A DNA stretch of 64,000 nt, taken from an uncultured Acidobacteriaceae bacterium. Its GTDB lineage: Bacteria > Acidobacteriota > Terriglobia > Terriglobales > Acidobacteriaceae. Shown here piece after piece: positions 55,579 through 63,332 of the stretch. Within the stretch, counting starts at the first letter, position 1. Each line of letters starts with the position of its first letter. The translations under genes and the position numbers were made by a program. Where the stretch lies: NCBI GenBank assembly GCA_903828675.1, contig CAIKND010000106.1, positions 1-64,000 of the forward strand. Reading direction: 5' to 3'. A model generated the notes under the pieces. The model worked only from the letters and a program-made list of their open reading frames with translations. It was not told the origin of the DNA and searched no databases.

Positions 55579-56271
55579 TTACCGGTTCGCAACTTCTGTC
55601 CATGACGGGTCGCGAGGGGCCGTGCTCTCGTCTGCTGTTCTCGCTCGTTCCAGCATCCATGAGTAGAGGTCTGGATAGTTCTTCTTGAGGTACTCTCTCC
55701 TCTTTCGGATTGCGTCGCCGGACAGATCCTCTGTAAGCGAACGCTCCGAGACGGCTTGATACAGCTCTGCGAGATGCTCATCATAGTGCTGGCCGGTTTT
55801 CAGCCGAACGAATTCCGACGCGACAATCAAAAAGAAACCGTAGAGATTTCCTTCCTTATGGCCGCGCTTCCCAAACAAGTCCAGCATCCCGCCAACCACC
55901 TTCGAGAACTCGGTGAGCTGCCGTGGGAGATCGCTGAAACTGGAGATGTATGGGAGCAGTACATCGGAATCCGGCCCGTGGAATACCTCCGATTCCAACT
56001 TCGAGCCAAGCTTCGCCGCATCGGCCACAAGCTTAGCCTCTTTTTCCAATAGTCCATCCTTTGATCGTCTCTTCCCGTTCTGGGTGGTCACCGCAGCATA
56101 GACCTTGAGCATTGAGTATAGGATTTTCTGATCCGGCCCACTGAGCTTCCGCAGCGGATTGGTGGCGGCAATGTGCCGGAAAGCCTGGGCTGTAGGGCCA
56201 ACGAGATCGACAACCATGGGGAATTGACCTCCTCCCAAACCGGACAAAAGTACGGTCAGGGTTTTGTCCAT
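55579..56271 (-). CDS. Hypothetical helical protein of the island
   Basis: The 230-residue protein has an N-terminal short hydrophobic stretch (TVLLSGLGGGQFPMVVDLVG), then mainly helices: NPLRKLSGPDQKILYSMLKVYAA, KEAKLVADAAKLGSKLESEV, SEFVRLKTGQHYDEHLAELYQAVSE. AGGAG precedes the ATG. No family or catalytic motif was recognised. It is divergent from the AlpA gene with only 56 nt between the starts. Confidence 0.65.
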   Translation of the reverse strand: MDKTLTVLLSGLGGGQFPMVVDLVGPTAQAFRHIAATNPLRKLSGPDQKILYSMLKVYAAVTTQNGKRRSKDGLLEKEAKLVADAAKLGSKLESEVFHGPDSDVLLPYISSFSDLPRQLTEFSKVVGGMLDLFGKRGHKEGNLYGFFLIVASEFVRLKTGQHYDEHLAELYQAVSERSLTEDLSGDAIRKRREYLKKNYPDLYSWMLERARTADESTAPRDPSWTEVANR

Positions 56272-56295
56272 TGAACTCCTGCATTCCGATTCTAA

Positions 56296-56307
56296 GCTGC
56301 AAGCAGC
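56296..56307. promoter_or_regulatory. Small palindrome between divergent island genes
   Basis: GCTGC-AA-GCAGC lies in the 56-nt gap between the gene at 55579-56271 and the AlpA gene. It may be an operator for the AlpA-type protein; this is inference from position. Confidence 0.4.
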
Positions 56308-56327
56308 AATCAGAAGGAGTTCCCAAC

Positions 56328-56552
56328 ATGGCCAACATGATTCTCAGACTTCCGGCAGTGAAGACACGAACCGGACTCTCTCGTTCAACGATCTACCTCC
56401 GCGTGGCGGAAGGCAGGTTCCCGAAACCCATTTCCCTGGGTGCTCGCGCAGTTGGCTGGGTCGATGCCGAAGTGGAGGCATGGCTTGCAGGCCAGATTGA
56501 ACTGAGCCGCAGGACTCAGGGAGGGCGGCTGCTAGCGCCGGGGTCGCACTGA
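56328..56552 (+). CDS. AlpA-family excisionase/regulator
   Basis: ATG 56328 follows AAGGAG. The 74-residue protein is a single HTH: ILRLPAVKTRTGLSRSTIYLR, then AEGRFPKPISLGARAVGWVDAEVEAWLAGQI. 'SRSTIYLRVAEGRFPKPISLG' and 'WVDAEVEAWL' are diagnostic of AlpA/phage excisionase-like proteins, which regulate integration/excision or replication of genomic islands and phages. Its stop TGA overlaps the next ATG by one base. Confidence 0.92.
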   Translation: MANMILRLPAVKTRTGLSRSTIYLRVAEGRFPKPISLGARAVGWVDAEVEAWLAGQIELSRRTQGGRLLAPGSH

Positions 56553-56641
56553 TGATCGCCTCTATAGCTCCGGTGCTTCCGCCAGAAGTGTGCGCCGTCG
56601 CAGCCAGTGACTGGCGCTGGTACATGGGCGGCACACCATGA
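56552..56641 (+). CDS. 29-residue ORF overlapping both neighbours
   Basis: The ATG shares its A with the AlpA stop (TGATG, 56550-56554), and the TGA overlaps the start of the next gene (ATGA, 56638-56641). The product is small, begins MIASIAPVLPPEVCAVAASD and ends WRWYMGGTP. It has one Cys and three aromatic residues near the end. Overlap on both sides suggests a translated relay between AlpA and the replication-like gene; whether the peptide itself has a function is unknown. Confidence 0.55.
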   Translation: MIASIAPVLPPEVCAVAASDWRWYMGGTP

Positions 56642-57153
56642 CCGTAATGTGCGAACGTTTTTTTGGAATCCCGCAAGCGGTAGTGCGAGATGGCATGATC
56701 GAACGACTCAGCCCAGTTGCCGTGAAACTATACATTGCCCTCTGGCATGAATCCGAGCGTTACAGTACGAGAGAACTAAAACGGACAGTTACTCAACTGC
56801 AAAAACTTGTGGGAGGATCACGAAATTCCTACGCCAAAGCAAGACGCGAATTGTCGCAGGCCGGCCTATTGTCCGCAGACGCCTATGGGTCGGATGGCTT
56901 CATCTTCCATCTATTCAACCCGGAAACTGGAAAGCCTTGGCCTCTCAAACCAACGGAGAAGCCTGTTTATCAGCGGAAGGGAGCACCCGCCGTTGCAAGT
57001 TCCCAAGCTCCGGCCAGGTCTACGGAACCTCCACGAACACAAGACACTGGAACCGATTTCACCTTCGGCTTCAATGGCCCCCAATCCAATGCCTTTGCAC
57101 CAAGCGGCGAGCTGTGCCGCCAGTCATTGTCTTGGAGTGAAATCGGCAAGTAG
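56638..57153 (+). CDS. Replication-initiator-like winged-helix protein
   Basis: The 171-residue protein has an N-terminal winged-helix region (about 10-95; ERLSPVAVKLYIALWHESER, TRELKRTVTQLQKLVGGSRN, SYAKARRELSQAGLLSADA) with a wing strand FIFHLFNP, and a disordered Pro/Thr-rich C-terminal half. The order 'LSPVAVKLYIALWHESER...' resembles N-terminal winged helices of plasmid/phage replication initiators and DnaD-like proteins. Iteron-like repeats begin 12 nt after the stop, supporting that role. The start overlaps the 29-codon ORF. Confidence 0.65.
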   Translation: MTVMCERFFGIPQAVVRDGMIERLSPVAVKLYIALWHESERYSTRELKRTVTQLQKLVGGSRNSYAKARRELSQAGLLSADAYGSDGFIFHLFNPETGKPWPLKPTEKPVYQRKGAPAVASSQAPARSTEPPRTQDTGTDFTFGFNGPQSNAFAPSGELCRQSLSWSEIGK

Positions 57154-57165
57154 TGTGCTGCACCA

Positions 57166-57249
57166 TGCACAAATATTGTGCATCCCCACGCGCAGAATTT
57201 GCGCTCCCCATGTACAGATATTGCGCAGGACAGGCACATTTATTGCTTG
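57166..57249. repeat. Four phased iteron-like 17-bp repeats
   Basis: Starts are at 57166, 57189, 57211 and 57233 (spacing 23, 22, 22): TGCACAAATATTGTGCA, CGCGCAGAATTTGCGCT, TGTACAGATATTGCGCA and GGCACATTTATTGCTTG. The first is a 7-3-7 inverted repeat, the second is a 5-5-5 one, and the third and fourth are weaker. A spacing of about two helix turns puts all on one DNA face. They follow a replication-like gene, as iterons do; cooperative operators are the alternative. Confidence 0.75.
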
Positions 57250-57746
57250 CGGACTGCCTGCAACTCATTCAGAAATAGAAAGTTGTTGCGGTAACGTCCA
57301 TTCCTAAGTACATTCCTAATAAAGAAGAAGATTCCTAAAGAGCATTGACCGTCCATATCAGCCAGATGCACTCATTTGTCGTTCGAATCGTTTGAAGGAT
57401 CAATCTGGATGGAGGTTGTCAATGCTGGATCAGATGCTTCTTCCCGCAAGCGAGATTCCAAAACCGGCCTTAAAAAAGTCAATGTCGCCGTGACGCCGCC
57501 TTTTCTGGAACGGGTGCCGTATACACGAAGCCACGATTCGAGCACAAAAAATCTGGATATTTTTTGAAGAAATTTTTGCTGGTGCGCCGCGAAGAGCTTC
57601 CAAGAGCAATCTGAATCCGTTGAGGTACTCTCAATATCGGGAAGGGATGGCCATAGAGCTAGCAACGGATTCGCACTAATGGTGATCCTGATCCCTGGCT
57701 TGCTTGTTGCACCGATAGTGCTGATTCATCGGGGGGAGTGTAATCT
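57250..57746. other. AT-rich stretch with ATTCCTAA repeats, then non-coding
   Basis: ATTCCTAA occurs at 57300-57307, 57312-57319 and 57331-57338 in an A-rich context (AAAGAAGAAG), like the unwinding part of an origin. The rest holds short open frames of about 60 and 97 codons on either strand (57376-57665) without good ribosome-binding sites or recognisable sequence; I did not call them. No consensus DnaA box was found. Confidence 0.5.
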
Positions 57747-58508
57747 ATGGCGAGTCAATACGGTAAGCCTATGGAGGGGGAGCGACACACTCCCAAGTAT
57801 CCGCGCGATTACCCTGCATTGCCGTCCGGTTTGCAGCCCTTGCCGTTCTATCCGAACCTGAAGAGAGAGCTTCGATCAGTGACGGGCGCGCTGGTCCTGA
57901 CCTATCTTGAAATCTACCATCCGCCCTCGCAGGACGCATCTGGTGCCCTTCTCAGCGCGCCTGTGACCCTCCACCTGGATAAGATTTCAGAAGACCTACA
58001 GATCTCCCGCAGGACTCTGTTCACAGCCCTGTGTGTACTCGCAGCCCGGTGGGGAAGCGAAGAGGCTCGTGCGCGCGCAGCCCGCGCCGGCCGCGAGTTC
58101 CTCAATCCTGCACACACCATCAATGGGCGGACAAAGTTTTACTCGGTCACCGGCGCAATCGGCTATATCCCTCACACAATCGTCCAGCTTCGTCGGAACT
58201 TTTCGCTCATCGCAGCCATGCTCCAAAATGCCGGAATCACTTCGCTCGCTCAACAAGAGTTTGTGGGCATAGACCGTTTCAAGACTTTGGACGCCGCCGC
58301 CATTTCAGCGCCAACTGCGCACATTCCGGCACAAAAAGAATCCCCCTCGGAGATTCTGTTGCTGACATCCGTGTTTGCGGGGGATCGGCGGAGCACACGT
58401 TATCCGCGGCTGCGCGCGGCTGTGGGGGCTGGCCTACTCCCAGCGAGTGCGCTCAAGCCCCGTCGAAATGCTGGGAAACACTTGCCGGACAGTGCGGAGC
58501 GGGGATAA
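57747..58508 (+). CDS. Island protein with HTH-like region, unknown function
   Basis: The 253-residue protein follows GGGGAG. It has an N-terminal Pro-rich part, then ELRSVTGALVLTYLEIY and a helix-turn-helix-like stretch LHLDKISEDLQISRRTLFTAL, and a further basic helix RARAARAGREFLNPAHTINGR. The C-terminus is Pro/Ala-rich. It may bind DNA (a second replication or regulatory factor), but no family was recognised. Confidence 0.65.
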   Translation: MASQYGKPMEGERHTPKYPRDYPALPSGLQPLPFYPNLKRELRSVTGALVLTYLEIYHPPSQDASGALLSAPVTLHLDKISEDLQISRRTLFTALCVLAARWGSEEARARAARAGREFLNPAHTINGRTKFYSVTGAIGYIPHTIVQLRRNFSLIAAMLQNAGITSLAQQEFVGIDRFKTLDAAAISAPTAHIPAQKESPSEILLLTSVFAGDRRSTRYPRLRAAVGAGLLPASALKPRRNAGKHLPDSAERG

Positions 58509-58541
58509 GCCGAGAAGTCGTTGAAATGTCAGGATGCTCTT

Positions 58542-59468
58542 TCACTCTTCCGGGGAGCTTTTCCGTAATGGCAGCCGGGACTGCCCCATCCGCTGAATCA
58601 AACCAGCCATCTTGATGACTGTTTCCAGGCTGATTGAGGGCATCTGGCCGCCCTCACCAAGGTAGTCAGCAAGATATTCCGCAGAGGGGGTCTCGATTCC
58701 CAGCCGGGTACACACAAGGTACGAGATGGATTCCGCCTCACACTCCTCCACTTGCCGATCCAACTTGCGCCGATCAGGCCAGTGTTTTTGATTTGGACTG
58801 CCGAGATGGCCGCAATAAAGGTGGCCAAGCTCATGGGCAAGGGTTGCGTATTGCTCCTCGCGGGATTGGTGGGAATTGAGCAACAACTCAAAGCGCACTG
58901 GAACGGTTTCGCGCTTCTCTTTGAAGGATGGGGGTTCCGGCAAACGGAACACGTCCTTGGTATTCGCTGGCTGGATTTGACCGGCGTGCTGAGAGCCGAA
59001 TTCGCGCTGGTGGATTCGAACGCCATCCCGCTTCGCATTCTCAATCGTTTTGTCGAGTTCGCCGTTCTCATTTCCGAGATGAATTGCGAATGGATTGATG
59101 ATGGACTCCGGAAGTTCCGGGGCACCGGACAATGTGCTGGTATCGCTGACATCGAAGACGAAGAGAACCGGACCCTTGGGTTGCAGGATTGTGATGGGCC
59201 TCGCGCAGGGATGAATTGTGCGCTTGTAACGCTCCAACCAGCGTTTGGGTGTGGCAACAAACCGCGCTCCGGGCATCTGGGTGTGAACCAGCATCGCATT
59301 GAATGGGGAGTACATCCTGAACCGGGCGATGAAGTGGAGCAGGTCTGCATACGCCGCCCGCGTCGTGAACTGTCCCGCTATCAGGAAGAGTTCGTCCAGA
59401 GCCTTTAGCGATTCGAGCGACTCGGAATGCGTTGGCTGATCGTCAAAAGGAATATCGTCGTTATCCAC
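58542..59468 (-). CDS. ArdC-like zinc metallopeptidase domain protein
   Basis: GTG 59468 with AGGAG upstream starts this 308-residue protein. The N-terminal half (about 35-200) resembles the ArdC/DUF1738 type DNA-associated domain (FRMYSPFNAMLVHTQMPGARFVATPKRWLER). The C-terminal part has the zinc-peptidase motif ATLAHELGHLYCGH followed by EECEAESISYLVCTRLG, the third ligand Glu. ArdC-type proteins protect incoming mobile DNA from restriction; IrrE/ImmA-like peptidases regulate phage and mobile-element repressors. Either role fits an island. It is the last gene of a minus-strand run. Confidence 0.85.
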   Translation of the reverse strand: MDNDDIPFDDQPTHSESLESLKALDELFLIAGQFTTRAAYADLLHFIARFRMYSPFNAMLVHTQMPGARFVATPKRWLERYKRTIHPCARPITILQPKGPVLFVFDVSDTSTLSGAPELPESIINPFAIHLGNENGELDKTIENAKRDGVRIHQREFGSQHAGQIQPANTKDVFRLPEPPSFKEKRETVPVRFELLLNSHQSREEQYATLAHELGHLYCGHLGSPNQKHWPDRRKLDRQVEECEAESISYLVCTRLGIETPSAEYLADYLGEGGQMPSISLETVIKMAGLIQRMGQSRLPLRKSSPEE

Positions 59469-59564
59469 GGATCAACTCCTGCTCGCCACCGAACCGCAAT
59501 CTACTTTGGCAACGCCTCTTTTTGAAGGGATCAGTGATCGACAGCATTCCGTGGCCTTGGTGCC

Positions 59565-60764
59565 TCATTGATGCGGCGGGTCAGCGAACGGGCCAATTGG
59601 CTGCGCCTCTTGCAGAATCCCGTGCGCAAGAAAGTAGTCCTGGTCGTTGTCTTTCTCGTCAGGAGGCATAGAGACTTTCTCTACGCTTGCGATTGTGGCC
59701 GCAATTACGAACGTATTGGACTGCCGATCCTCATTGTTCAAGATAGCCTTTGTTATGGCAGGGGCCGACAAGAGGGAGAAACGTAGATCCCATTTCATTG
59801 TTCTGCCAACGTCTTGGATCAGTACGAAGGAGTTGTCCTGCTCTCCAGATTTGCGCACGTCTTCCACAAGTCCAAAAGCAAGGATAGGCCGACCCTTTAT
59901 GAGTGCGTTTTCAAGCTCGATCGTGTACGGAGTAACGTAAGCGCCCTTGGAAGAGAAGGTATCTTCCCAATTGTCGTCAGCATTCCAAGAGTTCCCAACT
60001 CTCGCCACAATCGACCTTGCCTGTTGTTCCCTGGCCGCCGCTGCGGCTTCGACGGCTTCCGCCGCACGGCGCTTGACCTCGTGCGAATGATAAAACCACG
60101 CTGCGATCCCAGTGACTATGACGAGCACTGTTACAAGTAGAGGGGCATTCTTCCTTAGAATGCTGCCGCTGTGCAAGGCTAGTTCGGCTGGTATCTCGTC
60201 TTGGTGCTCAACCTCTTCCGTCTTCAGTTCGACTGGCTTCTCCTCCGCTGCCGGCGCTTCGCCCTTCCATTTGGCCGCCAGCGCATCAAGTGCGCCTTGG
60301 GGGTTCTGCTTGTCCCGCGCCGCCTTGCGAATGTCTGCCGGGCTCATCTCCTTGGCGTGGTAGTAGGTTCCGCTGAATGGTCCTGCGCCCTTGACTTGGG
60401 TTCGCGCCAAATCCTCGACGCCAGTCGGCTTGAACGTGGATGCAGCGGGTAGGTGGACATACGGATGCTCACCGCGGCCCGGGGCATCTGCCAAGCGTTG
60501 CAATTCTTCCCGGCTCTGACCCGGCGCGGCCGGTTCGCCAATCATGGCGGCTTGCGCGTAGTCTTCCTGCCGGTTGGCTCGGCGCTGAATCTCTTGCCCT
60601 ACCATCGCCTTGCGAACAGAACTCGTGACGGTTGCAGTCCTGCGGATTAGCGCATCAAGTTGCTCCGAGGTCGAATCCATCGGCGCGGCTGCCAGCACAA
60701 CAGCAGCCTTCCAAGTTGCAGGTGTATCAGGGATTTCCACGGGCTCATCTTCGTCAATGCTCAT
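59565..60764 (-). CDS. Single-pass membrane protein of the island
   Basis: The 399-residue protein starts behind GAGGAGCG. The N-terminal half (about 1-205) is hydrophilic and Ala/Glu-rich, a single transmembrane helix (about 208-228, APLLVTVLVIVTGIAAWFYH) follows, and a C-terminal domain (about 230-399) shows a beta pattern (PILAFGLVEDVRKSG, NSFVLIQDVG). No family was recognised. The same-strand neighbours are 57 nt upstream and about 100 nt downstream, suggesting one operon. Confidence 0.65.
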   Translation of the reverse strand: MSIDEDEPVEIPDTPATWKAAVVLAAAPMDSTSEQLDALIRRTATVTSSVRKAMVGQEIQRRANRQEDYAQAAMIGEPAAPGQSREELQRLADAPGRGEHPYVHLPAASTFKPTGVEDLARTQVKGAGPFSGTYYHAKEMSPADIRKAARDKQNPQGALDALAAKWKGEAPAAEEKPVELKTEEVEHQDEIPAELALHSGSILRKNAPLLVTVLVIVTGIAAWFYHSHEVKRRAAEAVEAAAAAREQQARSIVARVGNSWNADDNWEDTFSSKGAYVTPYTIELENALIKGRPILAFGLVEDVRKSGEQDNSFVLIQDVGRTMKWDLRFSLLSAPAITKAILNNEDRQSNTFVIAATIASVEKVSMPPDEKDNDQDYFLAHGILQEAQPIGPFADPPHQ

Positions 60765-60821
60765 CTCGCTCCTCAGCTACATCGAACAAATCGCTACGGG
60801 AGTTGGGACCGACGTGCATCC

Positions 60822-61157
60822 CTATCGGTCAATTTCAACCGTCACAGGTTCATCCAACTCGACTGGGCCGTCTATGGCGACCTCGCCATTCACGAAAGAA
60901 GAACTCTCCAGTCTCTTGGCCGCAGCTCCTCGAAGTACGTTGCGGTGTTCCTCCGGCAACGCATACATTGCGTTCTTCACTTGTTCACTTCGCATCTGGT
61001 GAATTTCATGCCAAATGCCGCCCAACTCCAAAATGACCACGCCCAAAGCGGCTGCCTTGGCAATTGCACGAATGTTCATGCGGCAATAAACGACGAATTG
61101 TCGCAACCGCCGGTAAGCTGATTGCAATCTGTTCCCCTTCAATGAATCCGAGTCCAT
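60822..61157 (-). CDS. Small membrane protein of the island
   Basis: The 111-residue protein has GAGAG before the ATG at 61157. A hydrophobic helix (about 33-50, AAALGVVILELGGIWHEI) and an acidic C-terminus (FVNGEVAIDGPVELDEPVTVEID) are visible. An internal ATG at 61079 lacks a ribosome-binding site. No homologous family was recognised. It lies between the Sel1 gene and the 399-residue membrane protein, all on the minus strand. Confidence 0.6.
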   Translation of the reverse strand: MDSDSLKGNRLQSAYRRLRQFVVYCRMNIRAIAKAAALGVVILELGGIWHEIHQMRSEQVKNAMYALPEEHRNVLRGAAAKRLESSSFVNGEVAIDGPVELDEPVTVEIDR

Positions 61158-61190
61158 AATGCTCTCTCTGCATCACCAGTATTTGTCCTT

Positions 61191-62756
61191 CTAAGGCTGA
61201 ATAGGATGAGCGGCAAACCACGCAGCCGCTCTTTGCTGCGCCGTGGATAGGTCGTCAGGAGTCAACTTCGCCGCCGCTTCATCGCGAGCCTTGGTGACCC
61301 TCTCCTGTTCTTTCCCCTTGGATCTTGCAGCGGCTAGGTTAAGCCAGAAGTACGCTTCTGAATAGTCCTGCTGCACGCCATGGCCCCCGTAATACAGTGA
61401 GCCAAGGCCGAATTGTGCTACCGCATTTCCTTTGTCGGCTGCCTTCCGATACCACGCTGCCGCCTGTTCATAATCCTGCGGAACACCGTGGCCATTTTCA
61501 TATAGATCGCCAAGGTTATTCTGGGCGATAGCGTAGCCTTGGTCGGCAGCTTTCCTAGTCCATTCAGCCACCTGGGCGTAATCCTGCGAGACACCACGAC
61601 CGTAGTAATACAATTCGCCAAGCATGGATTGCGCTCTGGCATCGCCTTGGTCAGCAGCTCTCCTAAACCACAGAACAGCCTGAGCGTAATCTTGGGGCAC
61701 ACCTCGGCCACGGTAATAGAGCGAACCAAGATGCTCCTGAGCCTCAGCAAAGCCCTGATTCGCGGCCTTGTTGTACCAAACCGCCGCTTCCGCAAAGTCC
61801 TGCTGGGCTCCTTGCCCTTTGGCGTAGGACAGACCGAGGTTGAATTGCGCTCCGGCGTTGCCCTGTTCAGCAGCCTTGCGATACCATGCCACCTTCTGAA
61901 CTGGGTCGGTTGGCATCGTCTGTTGGCCAGTATCTACAGTGGTTGCAGCGGCCGACTGCGGTGGTCTGGAATCGTCTCTTTGTGTGGCGCTCGGCGCGAC
62001 TTTTACCTCATGCTTTCCCGGCAGATGGAAGGGGATTTCGTAGCGCACGTTTCCAATCTCTGCCCTCACCAGCAGATTCTCACCGCCTTTCTGCTCTGGA
62101 AAGAACAGCCGCCCCATCGTATGCTGCCCTGGGTCCAATGTAGTTCGCTTAATCTCTTCGCCAACGAGATAGGCACCACGGCTCTGTGTTCTTCCGATGT
62201 TTGCTTGCGCCCGGTTGATGGCGTCGCTTTGAGCTTGAGGATTGGGGATCGTGACGCTGTAATCAGCCGTGGTCCCGTCGCTGTAGGTAGCGGTTCCCGT
62301 GGCCGTTGTTTCAGCGCCAAACGAGGACGCTCCAGCCGCAAGAGCGTTAGCGATGCGAGAGTGCCGCTCCATCGACTTTGCCATTTTGGCAGCTTCTGCG
62401 CGTTTCAATTCCAACACGCCTTTGTCCGTGGCTTTGAATAGGTGGATGCTTTCAGGGTTCACGTCGATTCGTCCTGCTCCCTCCGCTGGATTTCCCACAT
62501 AGACAGAAACCGCCAGCTTGCCGGAGTCAGGAATCAGGAAAACGATGAGAGATGCTTGGTTTGTAAACAGCCCCTTTTCTTCCAAGCCATTTTCGTATCT
62601 ATCGTCGCAACCTGGACCGTTCGGTTTCCAAGTTATGACCAATGGATCGACCGTTAATGCCGGTGCTGAGGCTGCTCCAGACGGCGTCTGCGCAAGAGAT
62701 TGAAAACCTGCGCAGAACAGGCAAGCTAGGGCAATCTGCTGATTTTTCCCTTTCAC
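61191..62756 (-). CDS. Exported Sel1-repeat protein of the island
   Basis: GTG 62756 with GGAGGAC upstream is the best start and gives 521 residues with a signal peptide (QQIALACLFCAGFQSLAQT); the frame continues upstream to 62951 without a site. The first half (about 25-285) is beta-rich with unknown fold. The second half has five Sel1 repeats and a partial sixth (about 290-490), each with AxWYRKAADQG-A-AQ-LG-LY--G-GV-QDY. Sel1 repeats form alpha-solenoids for protein binding. Its place in the minus-strand cluster suggests an accessory envelope role. Confidence 0.82.
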   Translation of the reverse strand: MKGKNQQIALACLFCAGFQSLAQTPSGAASAPALTVDPLVITWKPNGPGCDDRYENGLEEKGLFTNQASLIVFLIPDSGKLAVSVYVGNPAEGAGRIDVNPESIHLFKATDKGVLELKRAEAAKMAKSMERHSRIANALAAGASSFGAETTATGTATYSDGTTADYSVTIPNPQAQSDAINRAQANIGRTQSRGAYLVGEEIKRTTLDPGQHTMGRLFFPEQKGGENLLVRAEIGNVRYEIPFHLPGKHEVKVAPSATQRDDSRPPQSAAATTVDTGQQTMPTDPVQKVAWYRKAAEQGNAGAQFNLGLSYAKGQGAQQDFAEAAVWYNKAANQGFAEAQEHLGSLYYRGRGVPQDYAQAVLWFRRAADQGDARAQSMLGELYYYGRGVSQDYAQVAEWTRKAADQGYAIAQNNLGDLYENGHGVPQDYEQAAAWYRKAADKGNAVAQFGLGSLYYGGHGVQQDYSEAYFWLNLAAARSKGKEQERVTKARDEAAAKLTPDDLSTAQQRAAAWFAAHPIQP

Positions 62757-62987
62757 ATCGTCCTCCGAGAACTTTCGTAAATACACCAAAAGCGAAACGC
62801 ACGTCTTCCCTGATCCGGCATTTTGAGCTACCTCACTGGATTCTGGCAAACGGTTTGAGGCTACGGCTTGAGCGGAGTGAGGGGCAGGACTGACACGATG
62901 ATGGGGATCTGGGTGGGTGCAGAGAATGGCTTCCTGTCGAATTGCTCCCACAGATCACGCATAGAGGTTCAACGAACCCCCTCTCAA

Positions 62988-63041
62988 TGTAAGCCGCAGC
63001 TTACACGTAAGCCTTAGCATACAGCCATGCTGAAAGCATGG
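62988..63041. promoter_or_regulatory. Tandem inverted repeats before the XRE gene
   Basis: TGTAAGC-CGCA-GCTTACA (62988-63005) and GTAAGC-CTTA-GCATAC (63007-63022) share the GTAAGC half site with an 18-bp offset. A third, CCATGC-TGAAA-GCATGG (63025-63041), spans the ATG at 63038. This is the layout of a cooperative autoregulatory operator. Confidence 0.7.
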
Positions 63042-63253
63042 CAACGGACATTTGCGTGCGGATCGGCAGACGGATTCGCGTCCTGAGAACAGAGCGCGAG
63101 TGGACCCAGGCCATGCTGGCGGACCACGCCGAACTGACGCGGGAGCACTTGTCAGAGTTGGAAAACGGACACAAAGAAATGGGTGTCAGGGCGCTCGAAA
63201 AGATTGCCAACGCGCTCGACATAAATCTTCACAAATTCTTTGACGGGTTCTGA
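63038..63253 (+). CDS. Small XRE-family (Cro/C1) regulator of the island
   Basis: The 71-residue protein is a single HTH domain: VRIGRRIRVLRTEREWTQAML, ELTREHLSELENGHKEMGVRALEKI and a C-terminal INLHKFFDGF. Tandem inverted repeats overlap its start. It is divergent from the Sel1 gene and may repress the minus-strand cluster and itself. Confidence 0.9.
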   Translation: MATDICVRIGRRIRVLRTEREWTQAMLADHAELTREHLSELENGHKEMGVRALEKIANALDINLHKFFDGF

Positions 63254-63332
63254 TGTTCAGGGTAAGAAGACCTCCGTTGTGCCGGACCTGGAGCAGTGCA
63301 CAAACCTCTGATACCCCTTAGCGGCGTTCACT

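Noticed and set aside
57372-57665. Short open frames on both strands after the iteron-like array
   Set aside because: Neither has a good start site or a recognisable sequence, and they overlap each other.
59461-59469. TTATCCACG, close to a DnaA box
   Set aside because: It coincides with the GTG start and first codons of the ArdC-like gene and stands alone.
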